Assembly: GCF_001544755.2 (NCBI RefSeq)
Contig: NZ_FCOF02000004.1
Span: forward strand, 1 to 64,000
Source of the DNA: Caballeronia catudaia
Lineage (GTDB): Bacteria; Pseudomonadota; Gammaproteobacteria; Burkholderiales; Burkholderiaceae
DNA length: 64,000 bases
Direction: 5' to 3'
Below the pieces are notes generated by a model. The model saw only the letters and a program-made list of their open reading frames with translations, searched no databases and was not told the DNA's origin. Positions 36,880-45,032 of this stretch are shown here, one piece after another (the stretch's first letter is position 1; each line of letters starts with the position of its first letter). The position numbers were made by a program, and so were the translations under genes.

Positions 36880-38370
36880 ATGAGCCCGAACTGGGAGATC
36901 GGCACGGCGAGCGAAGGGTTCGAGCCCATCGCGCCGCACGCGCTCGCGTCCGTCGCGCGCATCGATCCGTATATCGTGTGGGCCAACGCGACGCAGTATC
37001 GCGATCTCGGCGGCATGCCGCACGGCCGCATTCCGATCGCCATCGAGATGAAGCAGGGCGGCGACACCGCGCAGCAATTCGCGCGGGCGATCGAGCGCAA
37101 TGGCTGGCAGAACTGGATCTGGATGTCGGCGCTCTATCGTGACCCGCCACCTGCCCTCGAAGCCACGCGCTTTTGCACCGCCCACGTCACGCGCGAGTTC
37201 TATGCGCGCCTGGGCACGGATCTCGCCGGTAAATTCGAGCGTTTTACGGAAGCACTGGCGATCACGTCGCACGCCGACGGACGGCTGGACCGCGTTCTGG
37301 CCGGCAACACGGCCACGCGCGCGGGCCCGGGCAACTCGATCGTCGGCGTATGCGATGAGGACGTCGCCTTCACGCACCGGCGCTTTTCCGAGGACGCAGC
37401 CGGAACGCGCACGCGTTTTCTGTGCTTCTGGAACCAGAACGATTCCGCCGATACAGCCGCGACGCTCGGCTACGGAAGCGAGCTGCTCAAACATCAGATG
37501 GACGCGCTGCTGAGCGGCGCGCGTCTGTCCGTAGAAGCGGCGCAGGCGGCGCAGGCCGCGGGCGGCGCGCGCGTCTATGCCTTCGCAGACCAGGAACCGC
37601 CGGCCACAGCGCAAGGCGCCGACGACGCCGATCATCGGAACGAACACGACGCGCCCTTGCCGATGATCGGCGTGCAGCTCAAAAAGCGCTGCCGCGCGAT
37701 GCGCGACGCATTCGGTCCCTGTCTCGACGCCGAAGTGCTCGATGGCGTCCGCTATATCGTGCAGCGTGCGCAGGAAATCGGCGGCGCGGCGTGCCATGCG
37801 CTCGTCAGCGTGAGCGCGGGCAATGCGGCGTGGCAGCAGGACGGCAGCTCGCTCATCGAAAGCGCGCTCGACGAATTGACGGATACGGGCGCCTGCTCCG
37901 TCGTGCTGCCGTCCGGCAACATCGACATGGCGCGCTGCCGCGGTGCGCTGACGATCGCGCAGCGCGCCGTGGCGGAGCTGCGCTGGCCCGTGCGCGCGAA
38001 TGCGTCGTCGCCGAGTCTCGCGGAAATCTGGTTCGCCAGCAACAACGGCACGCCCAGCATCGACGTGCAGATCGTGCCGCCCGGCGGCGTCGCGAGCGCG
38101 TGGCTCACGCTCGGCGATATCGGCACCTACACGCGCGGCGGTGAAGCGATCTGCACCGTGGTGCATCTGGGCCGTGGCGCGCGCGGCAACGGGCACATGA
38201 TTCTGATCGCGCTCGCGCCGACGTCCGCGCGCAGCGGCTTGCGACGCGCGGCGGCGGGCGAGTGGCTCATTCGCCTGAGAAACAACGCGCGCTCGGGCGT
38301 GACCGCCCATGCGTGGATGCAGTGCGACGAATCATCGGACGAGACGCCGCTCGTCGCGCCATCGCGTTGA
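36880..38370 (+). CDS. Degenerate subtilase (S8)-like protein without His and Ser catalytic boxes
   Basis: The product is 496 residues. GRIPIAIEMKQGGDTAQQFA resembles an S8 prodomain-like start. GNSIVGVCDEDVAFTHRRF aligns with the Asp box (Asp159 or Asp161). AEVLDGVRYIVQRAQEIGG and VLPSGN, with Asn347 as the oxyanion Asn, match the later fold. The HGTHV box is missing where it should lie (about 230-260, replaced by a low-complexity stretch), and the protein ends in SSDETPLVAPSR before any GTSxA box. It is therefore probably catalytically dead or a remnant. There is no signal peptide. The family call is inference from motif order. Confidence 0.55.
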   Translation: MSPNWEIGTASEGFEPIAPHALASVARIDPYIVWANATQYRDLGGMPHGRIPIAIEMKQGGDTAQQFARAIERNGWQNWIWMSALYRDPPPALEATRFCTAHVTREFYARLGTDLAGKFERFTEALAITSHADGRLDRVLAGNTATRAGPGNSIVGVCDEDVAFTHRRFSEDAAGTRTRFLCFWNQNDSADTAATLGYGSELLKHQMDALLSGARLSVEAAQAAQAAGGARVYAFADQEPPATAQGADDADHRNEHDAPLPMIGVQLKKRCRAMRDAFGPCLDAEVLDGVRYIVQRAQEIGGAACHALVSVSAGNAAWQQDGSSLIESALDELTDTGACSVVLPSGNIDMARCRGALTIAQRAVAELRWPVRANASSPSLAEIWFASNNGTPSIDVQIVPPGGVASAWLTLGDIGTYTRGGEAICTVVHLGRGARGNGHMILIALAPTSARSGLRRAAAGEWLIRLRNNARSGVTAHAWMQCDESSDETPLVAPSR

Positions 38371-38375
38371 AAAAA

Positions 38376-39986
38376 TCAACCGCGCGAGTGTATCGCCATG
38401 ATTTCCTGCAGATCGAGGTCGTGCTCCAGCGAATGCAGCAGCTCGTCGTGAATCTCCCCGGCGCGGTGCATGCGCAATAGCTCCGCGCGCCCGGCGGCGA
38501 TCGCGGCGAGCACGACATCGTAGTGCGCATGGCGCGCGTCCGTCGGGAAGGTTTCCATGCCCTCGAAGCGCTTGGTGAGCCCCGCACGATATGTGTATTG
38601 CTCGAGCAGGCGCGGGTGGATCACGTTGCCGTCGGCGTCGCGCACGAGCGGCTGGATCGCGGCCAGTTGCGCGTCCTCCATGCGCGCCCACGCCTGCGGC
38701 TCGCTGAGATGGCGCGCCGAGCGCTCGTGTCCGGCCGCGAGCGACAGCCATGCGATCAGCGGGCCGATGGTCGCGCCCTGCAGCAGCACCGTCACGAGAA
38801 TCACCGCGAAGCCCGCGAACACGATGAGATCGCGGCCCGGCATCGCCTCGGGCAAGGACAGCGCGACCGCGAGCGTCACCACGCCGCGCATGCCGGCCCA
38901 GCTCACGACGGTCGCCGCGCGCCAGTCGGGGACGGCGGCGCTGGCTTCTTCGCCGTGCGCGCGCTTGCGGCCGGTGACGGTCCACGCGATCCACTTCACG
39001 CTTTCGGTGCCGAACACCCAGACGAAGCGCGACAGGATCACGACGGCGATCACCGCGGCCGTCGCCGGGCCGAGCAGCGAAAATGCGTCGCCGACGCCGC
39101 CCAGACGCACGACGATGCCGCGCAGCGATAGCCCGATCAGCACGAACACGAGCGCCTCCAGCACGAACACGACGACCTGCCAGAACGCCGTGCCGCGCAT
39201 GCGCTGCGCCGCCGTGAACACTTCGTGCTGATGCCAGCCGACGACCATGCCGCACGTGACCGTCGCGATGACGCTCGACACGCCGAGCTCTTCGCCCGCG
39301 ATATAGCTGACCCACGAGGTGAGCATCGACGTGGTGATGACGAGGTAGTCGTCCTCGAGCGCGCGCATGACTTTCACGGCGATGAAGCCCGCCACGATCC
39401 CGACGACGATGCCGCCGATCGCGAGCCCCGCGAAACTCGCGACGGCGCGCGGGGCGCTGAACACGCCGCTCAGCGCCGCCACCAGCGCGAAGCGGAAGAG
39501 CACGAGGCCGGCCGCATCGTTGAGCAGGCTTTCGCCTTCGAGCAGCACCATCAGACGACGCGGCAGCGCGACGCGCTCCAGCACCGCCTTGGCCGCCACT
39601 GCGTCGGGCGGCGAGACGACCGCGCCGAGCGCGAAGCATGCGGCCCACGGCAGCGCGGGCACGACGAGATGCACCGCGACGCCGACGACGAGCGTCGTGA
39701 AGGCCACCGCGCCGATCGCGAGCAACAGGATGCCGCTCAGATTGCGCTTGAAATCGTCCCAGACGAAGAAGTACGCGCCGTACATCAGAAGCGGCGGCAG
39801 GAACACGACGAGCACGAGCTCCGGATCGAGTTCGAAATGCGGCAAGCCCGGCACGAAAGCCATCGCGACGCCGCCGACGAGCAGCGCGGCCGCGGGCGGC
39901 AGACGCACGCGCCTGGCGAGCACTTCGAGCGCGATGATGGCGATGAGCGAGACGAGCACCAGATTGAATGCCGTGGCGGCGTGCAT
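38376..39986 (-). CDS. Na+/H+ antiporter (CPA1/NhaP-type)
   Basis: The product is 536 residues with about twelve membrane helices and a cytoplasmic tail of 130 residues. VVSPPDAVAAKAVLERVALP with RLMVLLEGESLLNDAAGLVL is the conserved acidic core of CPA1 antiporters. SWVSYIAGEELGVSSVIATV, RFVWVFGTES and WAGMRGVVTLAVALSLPEAM follow. The tail (AQLAAIQPLVRDADGNVIHP, ELLRMHRAGEIHDELLHSLE) is regulatory in relatives. It would export Na+ in exchange for protons, fitting the nearby NhaR-like regulator. Its end converges with the subtilase-like gene, six bases apart. Confidence 0.9.
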   Translation of the reverse strand: MHAATAFNLVLVSLIAIIALEVLARRVRLPPAAALLVGGVAMAFVPGLPHFELDPELVLVVFLPPLLMYGAYFFVWDDFKRNLSGILLLAIGAVAFTTLVVGVAVHLVVPALPWAACFALGAVVSPPDAVAAKAVLERVALPRRLMVLLEGESLLNDAAGLVLFRFALVAALSGVFSAPRAVASFAGLAIGGIVVGIVAGFIAVKVMRALEDDYLVITTSMLTSWVSYIAGEELGVSSVIATVTCGMVVGWHQHEVFTAAQRMRGTAFWQVVVFVLEALVFVLIGLSLRGIVVRLGGVGDAFSLLGPATAAVIAVVILSRFVWVFGTESVKWIAWTVTGRKRAHGEEASAAVPDWRAATVVSWAGMRGVVTLAVALSLPEAMPGRDLIVFAGFAVILVTVLLQGATIGPLIAWLSLAAGHERSARHLSEPQAWARMEDAQLAAIQPLVRDADGNVIHPRLLEQYTYRAGLTKRFEGMETFPTDARHAHYDVVLAAIAAGRAELLRMHRAGEIHDELLHSLEHDLDLQEIMAIHSRG

Positions 39987-40122
39987 GAAGTGTCCTCGGG
40001 TTGGAATGGTTTCTTGTAAGGCAATGCGCGGCGGCCCACGCAGGCGCTGCCCCGCGCGCTGCTACCATCGGCGCGGGTCCGGCCCGCGAGCCGGGGGTCA
40101 TCGTATCCGAAAGGGAGTGAAA

Positions 40123-40347
40123 ATGAGACGAAAGTCGTCGGGCGTCGCGGTGGCGGCGGTGCTGGTGGGCGTCGCCGTGGCGGCCGTGGTCTATATCGCG
40201 AGCTTCGGCGCATCGCGCCACGCCGATGCGCCCGTGCCAACGACCTCAACCTTCGCCGCGCAGAACGGCGCCGCGAGTGCGGCCGCTTTCGGCGATGCGC
40301 CGAGAGAGCATGTCCAGACGACAGGTGAGCAGACCGCCGGCCAGTGA
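40123..40347 (+). CDS. Small membrane-anchored protein
   Basis: The product is 74 residues. MRRKSSGVAVAAVLVGVAVA is followed by AVVYIASFGASRH, giving one N-terminal membrane anchor (about 8-28). A short Ala/Thr-rich outer part ends EHVQTTGEQTAGQ. AAGGGAG sits 5 bases before the ATG. It is divergent from the antiporter gene, so the 136-base gap holds both promoters. I recognise no family. Confidence 0.6.
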   Translation: MRRKSSGVAVAAVLVGVAVAAVVYIASFGASRHADAPVPTTSTFAAQNGAASAAAFGDAPREHVQTTGEQTAGQ

Positions 40348-40437
40348 CGCGTCCTGTCCCGAATCTGTCATTCTCGACAGGAATATGACTTGCTGCCCGC
40401 CTGACGTTGCCTTCAGGCTCGTCGGGAGCACATCGCG

Positions 40438-40623
40438 ATGGGACATCATCCCGAGCAGATTCCACCCGCTGCATTGCCCGTCGACGGGCGCGGCATGATC
40501 GGCAACATGAAGACGGCGGCGCTCGTGTCGCTTTCCGGCACGATGGATTTCATGTGCTTTCCGCGCGTCGCGACGCTGTATCCTTGCTGCTCACGCATCC
40601 GTGAACGGAGGATCGGCGCATGA
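40438..40623 (+). pseudogene. N-terminal remnant of a GH15-type (glucoamylase/trehalase) gene
   Basis: The frame reads MGHHPEQIPPAALPVDGRGM and IGNMKTAALVSLSGTMDFMC, then FPR, which is the standard opening of GH15 proteins (IGD/N..TAALVS..G.IDF.C.PRFDSP). The match breaks after FPR, where the frame reads VATLYPCCSR and stops 37 bases later at the dhaL start. The catalytic barrel is gone. GGGAG precedes the start, so a short peptide may still be made. It suggests a deletion that fused the stub to the dha genes. Confidence 0.55.
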
Positions 40624-41243
40624 ACGGCAAGACGGTCATGGCGTGCATCGACGCGGCGCACGCCTCGCTCGGGGAACATGCCGATGAAATCGCGTCGCTC
40701 GATCAGGCGATCGGCGACGCCGATCACATCATCAACCTGTTGCGCGGGATGGATGCGCTCGTTGCGATGCGCGCGGCGATCGAAGCCGAAGCGTTCGCGC
40801 CCGCACTCAAGCTCGCGGCGACGAAAGTGCTGTCGACGGTCGGCGGCTCGTCGGGGCCGCTCTTCTATTCGATGCTCACGGGCATGGCGAAAACGTCATC
40901 GGACGATGCAGACGTCAACGCGTTCGCGCGCGCATTCGCGGCGGGCGTGGGAGCCGTCGGCCAGCGCGGCAAGACGGGCACGGGCAGCGAGACGATGATG
41001 GACGTTCTGATTCCCGTCGCCGAACATTTCACCGCAATCGCCGATGCCGGCGCTTCGAAACAGGATGTGCTCGACGCACTCCCGCGCGTCGCCGAAAAGA
41101 ACATGCTCGCCACGCGCGACATGCTCGCGACGAAAGGGCGCGCATCGTTTCTCGGTGAACGCTCGCGCGGTCATATCGATCCGGGCGCGCGGTCGAGCCA
41201 GCTCATGATCGCGGCGGTCTGCGCGCGTCTCGCGCAAGACTGA
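40620..41243 (+). CDS. dhaL: Dihydroxyacetone kinase subunit DhaL-like
   Basis: The product is 207 residues, the nucleotide-binding subunit that passes phosphate to DhaK. The ADP-Mg site is present with the right spacing: Asp28, Asp33, Asp35 and His36 in SLDQAIGDADH. The next residue is Ile37 where most DhaL proteins have Gly (GDADHG), which is unusual. TVGGSSGPLFYSMLTG and GQRGKTGTGSETMMDVL are conserved. GGAGG lies ahead of the ATG at 40620. dhaK follows after 27 bases. No dhaM (PTS donor) gene adjoins; the phosphate source is unresolved. Confidence 0.85.
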   Translation: MNGKTVMACIDAAHASLGEHADEIASLDQAIGDADHIINLLRGMDALVAMRAAIEAEAFAPALKLAATKVLSTVGGSSGPLFYSMLTGMAKTSSDDADVNAFARAFAAGVGAVGQRGKTGTGSETMMDVLIPVAEHFTAIADAGASKQDVLDALPRVAEKNMLATRDMLATKGRASFLGERSRGHIDPGARSSQLMIAAVCARLAQD

Positions 41244-41270
41244 GCCTCAACATAACAGGGAGCAGGGGAC

Positions 41271-42260
41271 ATGAAGAAGTTCATCAATCACGTCGACGAT
41301 TATCTGACCGAAAGCCTCGCGGGTTTCGCCGCCGCGCATGCCGATCTCGTCACGGTGAATGTCGAGCCGTTGTACATCGTGCGCAAGACGCTCAAGCCGG
41401 GCAAGGTGGCGATCATTTCGGGCGGCGGCTCGGGTCACGAGCCGATGCATGGCGGTTTCGTCGGCCACGGCATGCTCGATGCCGCGTGCCCCGGCCAGGT
41501 GTTCACGTCGCCGACGCCCGACCAGATGTTGGCCGCAGCCCAGGCCGCCGACACGGGCGCGGGCGTGCTGTTCATCGTGAAGAACTATTCGGGCGATCTG
41601 ATGAACTTCGAGATGGCGTCCGAGCTTTGCGAGATGCCGAACGCATCGGTGCTCGTCAACGACGACGTCGCGGTCGAGAATTCCAGCTTCACGACGGGCA
41701 GGCGCGGCGTCGCGGGCACGGTCATCGTGGAGAAGCTCGTCGGCAGCTTCGCGGAGACTGGCGCCGATCTGCAGGCGTGCAGGGCGTTCGCTGAAAGGGT
41801 GACGGCGCGCATCGCGTCGATGGGCGTTGCGTTTTCGAGCTGCACGGTGCCCGCCGCAGGCAAGCCGACCTTCGCGCTCGGAGACGATGAAATCGAAATC
41901 GGCGTCGGCATTCACGGCGAGCCGGGGCGCAGGCGCGCGAAGTTCGAAACGGCCAACGCGATCGCCGATGAACTACTCACGGCGATGGTCGACGATCTGA
42001 AGCCGGCCGCCGATGCGCCTTTGCTCTTGCTCGTCAACGGGCTCGGCGGCACGCCGTTATCGGAGCTTTATCTGCTCTATCATGCGGCGCGTTGGTGGCT
42101 CGACGGCCGTGGCCTGAGCATCGCGCGCTCGCACGTGGGCGCGCTGACGACATCGCTGGAAATGGCGGGCGCGTCGCTCACGCTCTGCGCGCTCGACGAA
42201 GAGATGATGCGCCACTGGGACAGTCCCGTGCATACGGCGGGCTTGCGCTGGGGCATGTGA
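41271..42260 (+). CDS. dhaK: Dihydroxyacetone kinase subunit DhaK-like
   Basis: The product is 329 residues. It binds dihydroxyacetone covalently through His215 in EIGVGIHGEPG. His56 in SGGGSGHEPMHGGFVG and VKNYSGDLMNFEMASE are also conserved. Its operon partner is dhaL, order L then K, opposite to the common dhaK-dhaL-dhaM order. It may phosphorylate dihydroxyacetone or another ketotriose/tetrulose. The C-terminus ends HTAGLRWGM, normal for the family, and meets the convergent MarR gene with no gap. Confidence 0.88.
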   Translation: MKKFINHVDDYLTESLAGFAAAHADLVTVNVEPLYIVRKTLKPGKVAIISGGGSGHEPMHGGFVGHGMLDAACPGQVFTSPTPDQMLAAAQAADTGAGVLFIVKNYSGDLMNFEMASELCEMPNASVLVNDDVAVENSSFTTGRRGVAGTVIVEKLVGSFAETGADLQACRAFAERVTARIASMGVAFSSCTVPAAGKPTFALGDDEIEIGVGIHGEPGRRRAKFETANAIADELLTAMVDDLKPAADAPLLLLVNGLGGTPLSELYLLYHAARWWLDGRGLSIARSHVGALTTSLEMAGASLTLCALDEEMMRHWDSPVHTAGLRWGM

Positions 42261-42704
42261 TCAATCGGCGCGCTCGGGCAACAGCGCCGCCAGCAGCCGC
42301 CGCAGTTCGGCGCTTTCGCGCGCCGTCAGTCTCGCCGTGAGAATGCGTTCGACTTCCTCGACGCGCGGACGCAAGACCGCAAGCTGCTTCTTGCCGGCCG
42401 CGGTGAGAAAGAGCACGTAGCTGCGCTTGTCGACGGGATCGTCGGACCGCTCGATCAACCCGTTGCGAACCATGCGCGCAACGAGATCGGCGATGGTCGA
42501 ACGGTCCACGTCGAGTTCATCGCCGAGTTGCCGCTGATTGACGCCGGGCGCTCGTTGCAGGATCTCGAGCGCCGCATACTGGACGCTCGTGATCTCGGCC
42601 GAGACTTCGCTGAGCCATACCGCCACATGGCGCTGCTGCGCGCGGCGCACGAGGCTGCCCGTGAATTTCGCGAGCGCTTCGGGTGCTTCGTTTCTAGTCG
42701 GCAA
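42261..42704 (-). CDS. MarR family regulator, probable repressor of the adjacent monooxygenase (MobR-like)
   Basis: The product is 147 residues. The winged helix appears in EITSVQYAALEILQRAPGVN, QRQLGDELDVDRSTIADLVA and RMVRNGLIERSDDPVDKRSY, with the wing basic residues. It starts at a TTG 20 bases after the stop of the mobA-like gene on the same strand, so both are likely one operon. In Comamonas testosteroni the MarR protein MobR controls mobA and is relieved by 3-hydroxybenzoate; the same relation is inferred here. Confidence 0.82.
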   Translation of the reverse strand: MPTRNEAPEALAKFTGSLVRRAQQRHVAVWLSEVSAEITSVQYAALEILQRAPGVNQRQLGDELDVDRSTIADLVARMVRNGLIERSDDPVDKRSYVLFLTAAGKKQLAVLRPRVEEVERILTARLTARESAELRRLLAALLPERAD

Positions 42705-42724
42705 TTTCGCAGTGTCGCTGTAAG

Positions 42725-44620
42725 TCAGTGCGCGTGGAAGATGGGCCGGAAGAGGGCGGCCAGCTCTTCGTACGCATCGAGTGGAAGAACATGCGCGACA
42801 TATTGATCCGGACGGACCACGACGAGCACGCCCCGTTCGCGATCGATGCCACGCTCGTCGAAGATATCAGTCGCTGCGTCGCTCGTAAATGCCTTCTCGT
42901 AGTCGACGAGACCGAAACGTCCCTTGCGCGGCAGCAGAAGCGCGGGGACATCTTCGAGACGGACTTCGCGATGAGGCTGCTGCAGCACCGCACGCACATC
43001 GAGCACGCTGTCGATGTCCGCATCCTTTGGCGTGACGAGCCGCAAGATCGAATCGGGCGATGATGCGAGATGCTCGCACCATGCATCGAGCGCACTGCGA
43101 TTCGCGTCCGCGAAAGCGTACAGACGCCAGCGGCCGTCCGCGCGCGCGGCGTGGCCGAGATGCATTGGCTTCGCATCGGCAAGCCGCACAACGGGCGACG
43201 AATGAAAGCGCGTGCCGATCACAAAGCCCTTGGCGAGCGGCTGATGCGTCGCTTCGCCCGTGAGCATGGCCGGACGGTAACGCGTCGCGACGCCCGCCGT
43301 ATAGCGGCCCGCGCGCACGAAGTACGCCTGAAGCTCGGCGGGATCGACGCCGCCTGCTTCGGGCCGGGCCGGGTCCTTCGGCGGGGCGGCCATCATCGCG
43401 GACCATTCCTTGTCGAAATCGATCAACTCCTGCGCGATGGGCTGACGCTCGTCGGAATAGGTGCGCAACAAGGCGGCGTCGCTGCGTCCCTGCAATACCG
43501 CGCCGAGCTTCCAGCCGAGATTGAAGCCGTCCTGCATCGACACGTTCATGCCCTGACCGGCTTTCGCGCTATGCGTGTGACACGCGTCGCCGGCGATGAA
43601 CACGCGAGGCTCGCGCGACGTGCCATCGGCCGTGAGGGCATCGTCGAAGCGGTCGGTCAGACGCTGTCCGACTTCATAGACCGAGAACCATGCGACCTCC
43701 TTCACATCGAGCGAATAGGGATGCAGAATCCGTTGCGCCGTCTCGATGATGTGCTCGACCGAAGTCTGCTTGAGGCCGTCGCGATTCTCGGGCGAGACCT
43801 CGCCGAGATCGACATAGAAACGCACGAGATAGCCGCCTTCGCGTGGAATGATGAGCAGATTGCCTTTGCTCGCGGACTGAATCGCCGCCTTCAGCCGGAT
43901 GTCGGGGAAGTCGGTGACGGCGAGCGCATCCATGACGCCCCACGCGTGGTTGGCAGCATCGCCGCGCAGCGTTTGCCCGATGGCGGTACGCACGCGACTG
44001 CGCGCGCCGTCGCAACCGACGACATAGCGCGCGCGCACGGTCACATGCTCGTCGAGCCGCGCGGCATCGGTGCGGCGCATCGTGACGCGCACCGGATAGT
44101 CGCCGGCATCGTCGCGTTGCACGTCGATAACTTCGAGATCGTAGTCCGGTTCGAGCCGCTGCGCGGAGCGGCGCATGACACCGAGCAGATAGTCCTGCAC
44201 GCGCGCCTGATTGACGATGACATGCGGAAACTCCGACATGCCTGTTTCGGTATCCTGAACACGTCCGGTGCGTTTGATGGCGCCGCGATCCTGCGCGTCG
44301 GGACGCCAGAACACCGTTTCATTGACCCAATACGCTTCGCGCATCAGGCGGTCGCTGAGCCCGAACGCATTGAACATTTCGACTGTGCGGCACGCGACGC
44401 CATCGGCCTGTCCCATCAACAACGGTCCCGCGCGGCGCTCGATGATGCGCGTTTCGATCCCTTCAAATTGTGATAGCTGCGCCGCGAGCACGAGTCCGGC
44501 AGGACCACTCCCGACGATGAGCACGTCCACCGTATCGGGCATTTCGGTGCGGGGCGCGCCGTCGACCGCGGGCTCGATCATCGGATCGCCAACTCGGAAA
44601 CCGTTGAGATGAAACTGCAT
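42725..44620 (-). CDS. mobA: 3-hydroxybenzoate 4-monooxygenase (MobA-like flavoprotein)
   Basis: The product is 631 residues, the phenol-2-monooxygenase size class. FAD motifs: LIVGSGPAGLVLAAQLSQF, the CDGARSRVRTAIG DG-motif and FIAGDACHTHSAKAGQGMNV. A C-terminal thioredoxin-like domain (about 430-631: FVIGTRFHSSPVVRL) closes the protein. The start MQFHLNGFRVGDP is the typical MobA opening, and GGAGG precedes it. It would turn 3-hydroxybenzoate into protocatechuate, so with pobA it feeds the protocatechuate branch. The name rests on N-terminal motif and the MarR partner; other aromatic substrates are possible. Confidence 0.78.
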   Translation of the reverse strand: MQFHLNGFRVGDPMIEPAVDGAPRTEMPDTVDVLIVGSGPAGLVLAAQLSQFEGIETRIIERRAGPLLMGQADGVACRTVEMFNAFGLSDRLMREAYWVNETVFWRPDAQDRGAIKRTGRVQDTETGMSEFPHVIVNQARVQDYLLGVMRRSAQRLEPDYDLEVIDVQRDDAGDYPVRVTMRRTDAARLDEHVTVRARYVVGCDGARSRVRTAIGQTLRGDAANHAWGVMDALAVTDFPDIRLKAAIQSASKGNLLIIPREGGYLVRFYVDLGEVSPENRDGLKQTSVEHIIETAQRILHPYSLDVKEVAWFSVYEVGQRLTDRFDDALTADGTSREPRVFIAGDACHTHSAKAGQGMNVSMQDGFNLGWKLGAVLQGRSDAALLRTYSDERQPIAQELIDFDKEWSAMMAAPPKDPARPEAGGVDPAELQAYFVRAGRYTAGVATRYRPAMLTGEATHQPLAKGFVIGTRFHSSPVVRLADAKPMHLGHAARADGRWRLYAFADANRSALDAWCEHLASSPDSILRLVTPKDADIDSVLDVRAVLQQPHREVRLEDVPALLLPRKGRFGLVDYEKAFTSDAATDIFDERGIDRERGVLVVVRPDQYVAHVLPLDAYEELAALFRPIFHAH

Positions 44621-44659
44621 GATGTCTTCCTCCATTCGATGCACGTCAGTGTGACGATA

Positions 44660-44689
44660 AATATACTCCGTACACCAACCATTTTCCAA
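44660..44689 (-). promoter_or_regulatory. Candidate promoter of the mobA-MarR operon
   Basis: On the minus strand TTGGAA (44689-44684) and TATATT (44665-44660) are 18 bases apart, about 40 bases ahead of the mobA start. Confidence 0.5.
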
Positions 44690-45032
44690 GAATTTCGTAG
44701 GGACGTGATGTTTACCCCTAATTTCAGGCATTCGTGTCGAGACCGTTGTCGTACCAAATGACGGGACGCGATACATTCTGCCCGCCACGGGTGCAAGCCA
44801 GAGCGGCCCGGTCGAATGACGGATTAAATTCGTTTGGAAGTAGGCGCCTAATTCAGCGGGAGTTCATTTCGGCGCGACTCGAATGAACTACTTATTTTTT
44901 AGCCGGGAAATTGGCGATATAGTGGGCCGAATCGCGAGCTTAGCGAACCAATGTTCAGCCGATGCCTGATCTAATACCGGGCGTCATGATGCCGTTTTTA
45001 ACGTAAAACATTCCTCTGAACAGGTGCCCGTC
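44690..45032. other. Intergenic region between mobA and the ABC binding-protein gene
   Basis: About 340 bases, more AT-rich than its neighbours, with no convincing gene. It must hold the promoter for the plus-strand binding protein. I see no clear terminator, operator or riboswitch fold. Confidence 0.5.
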
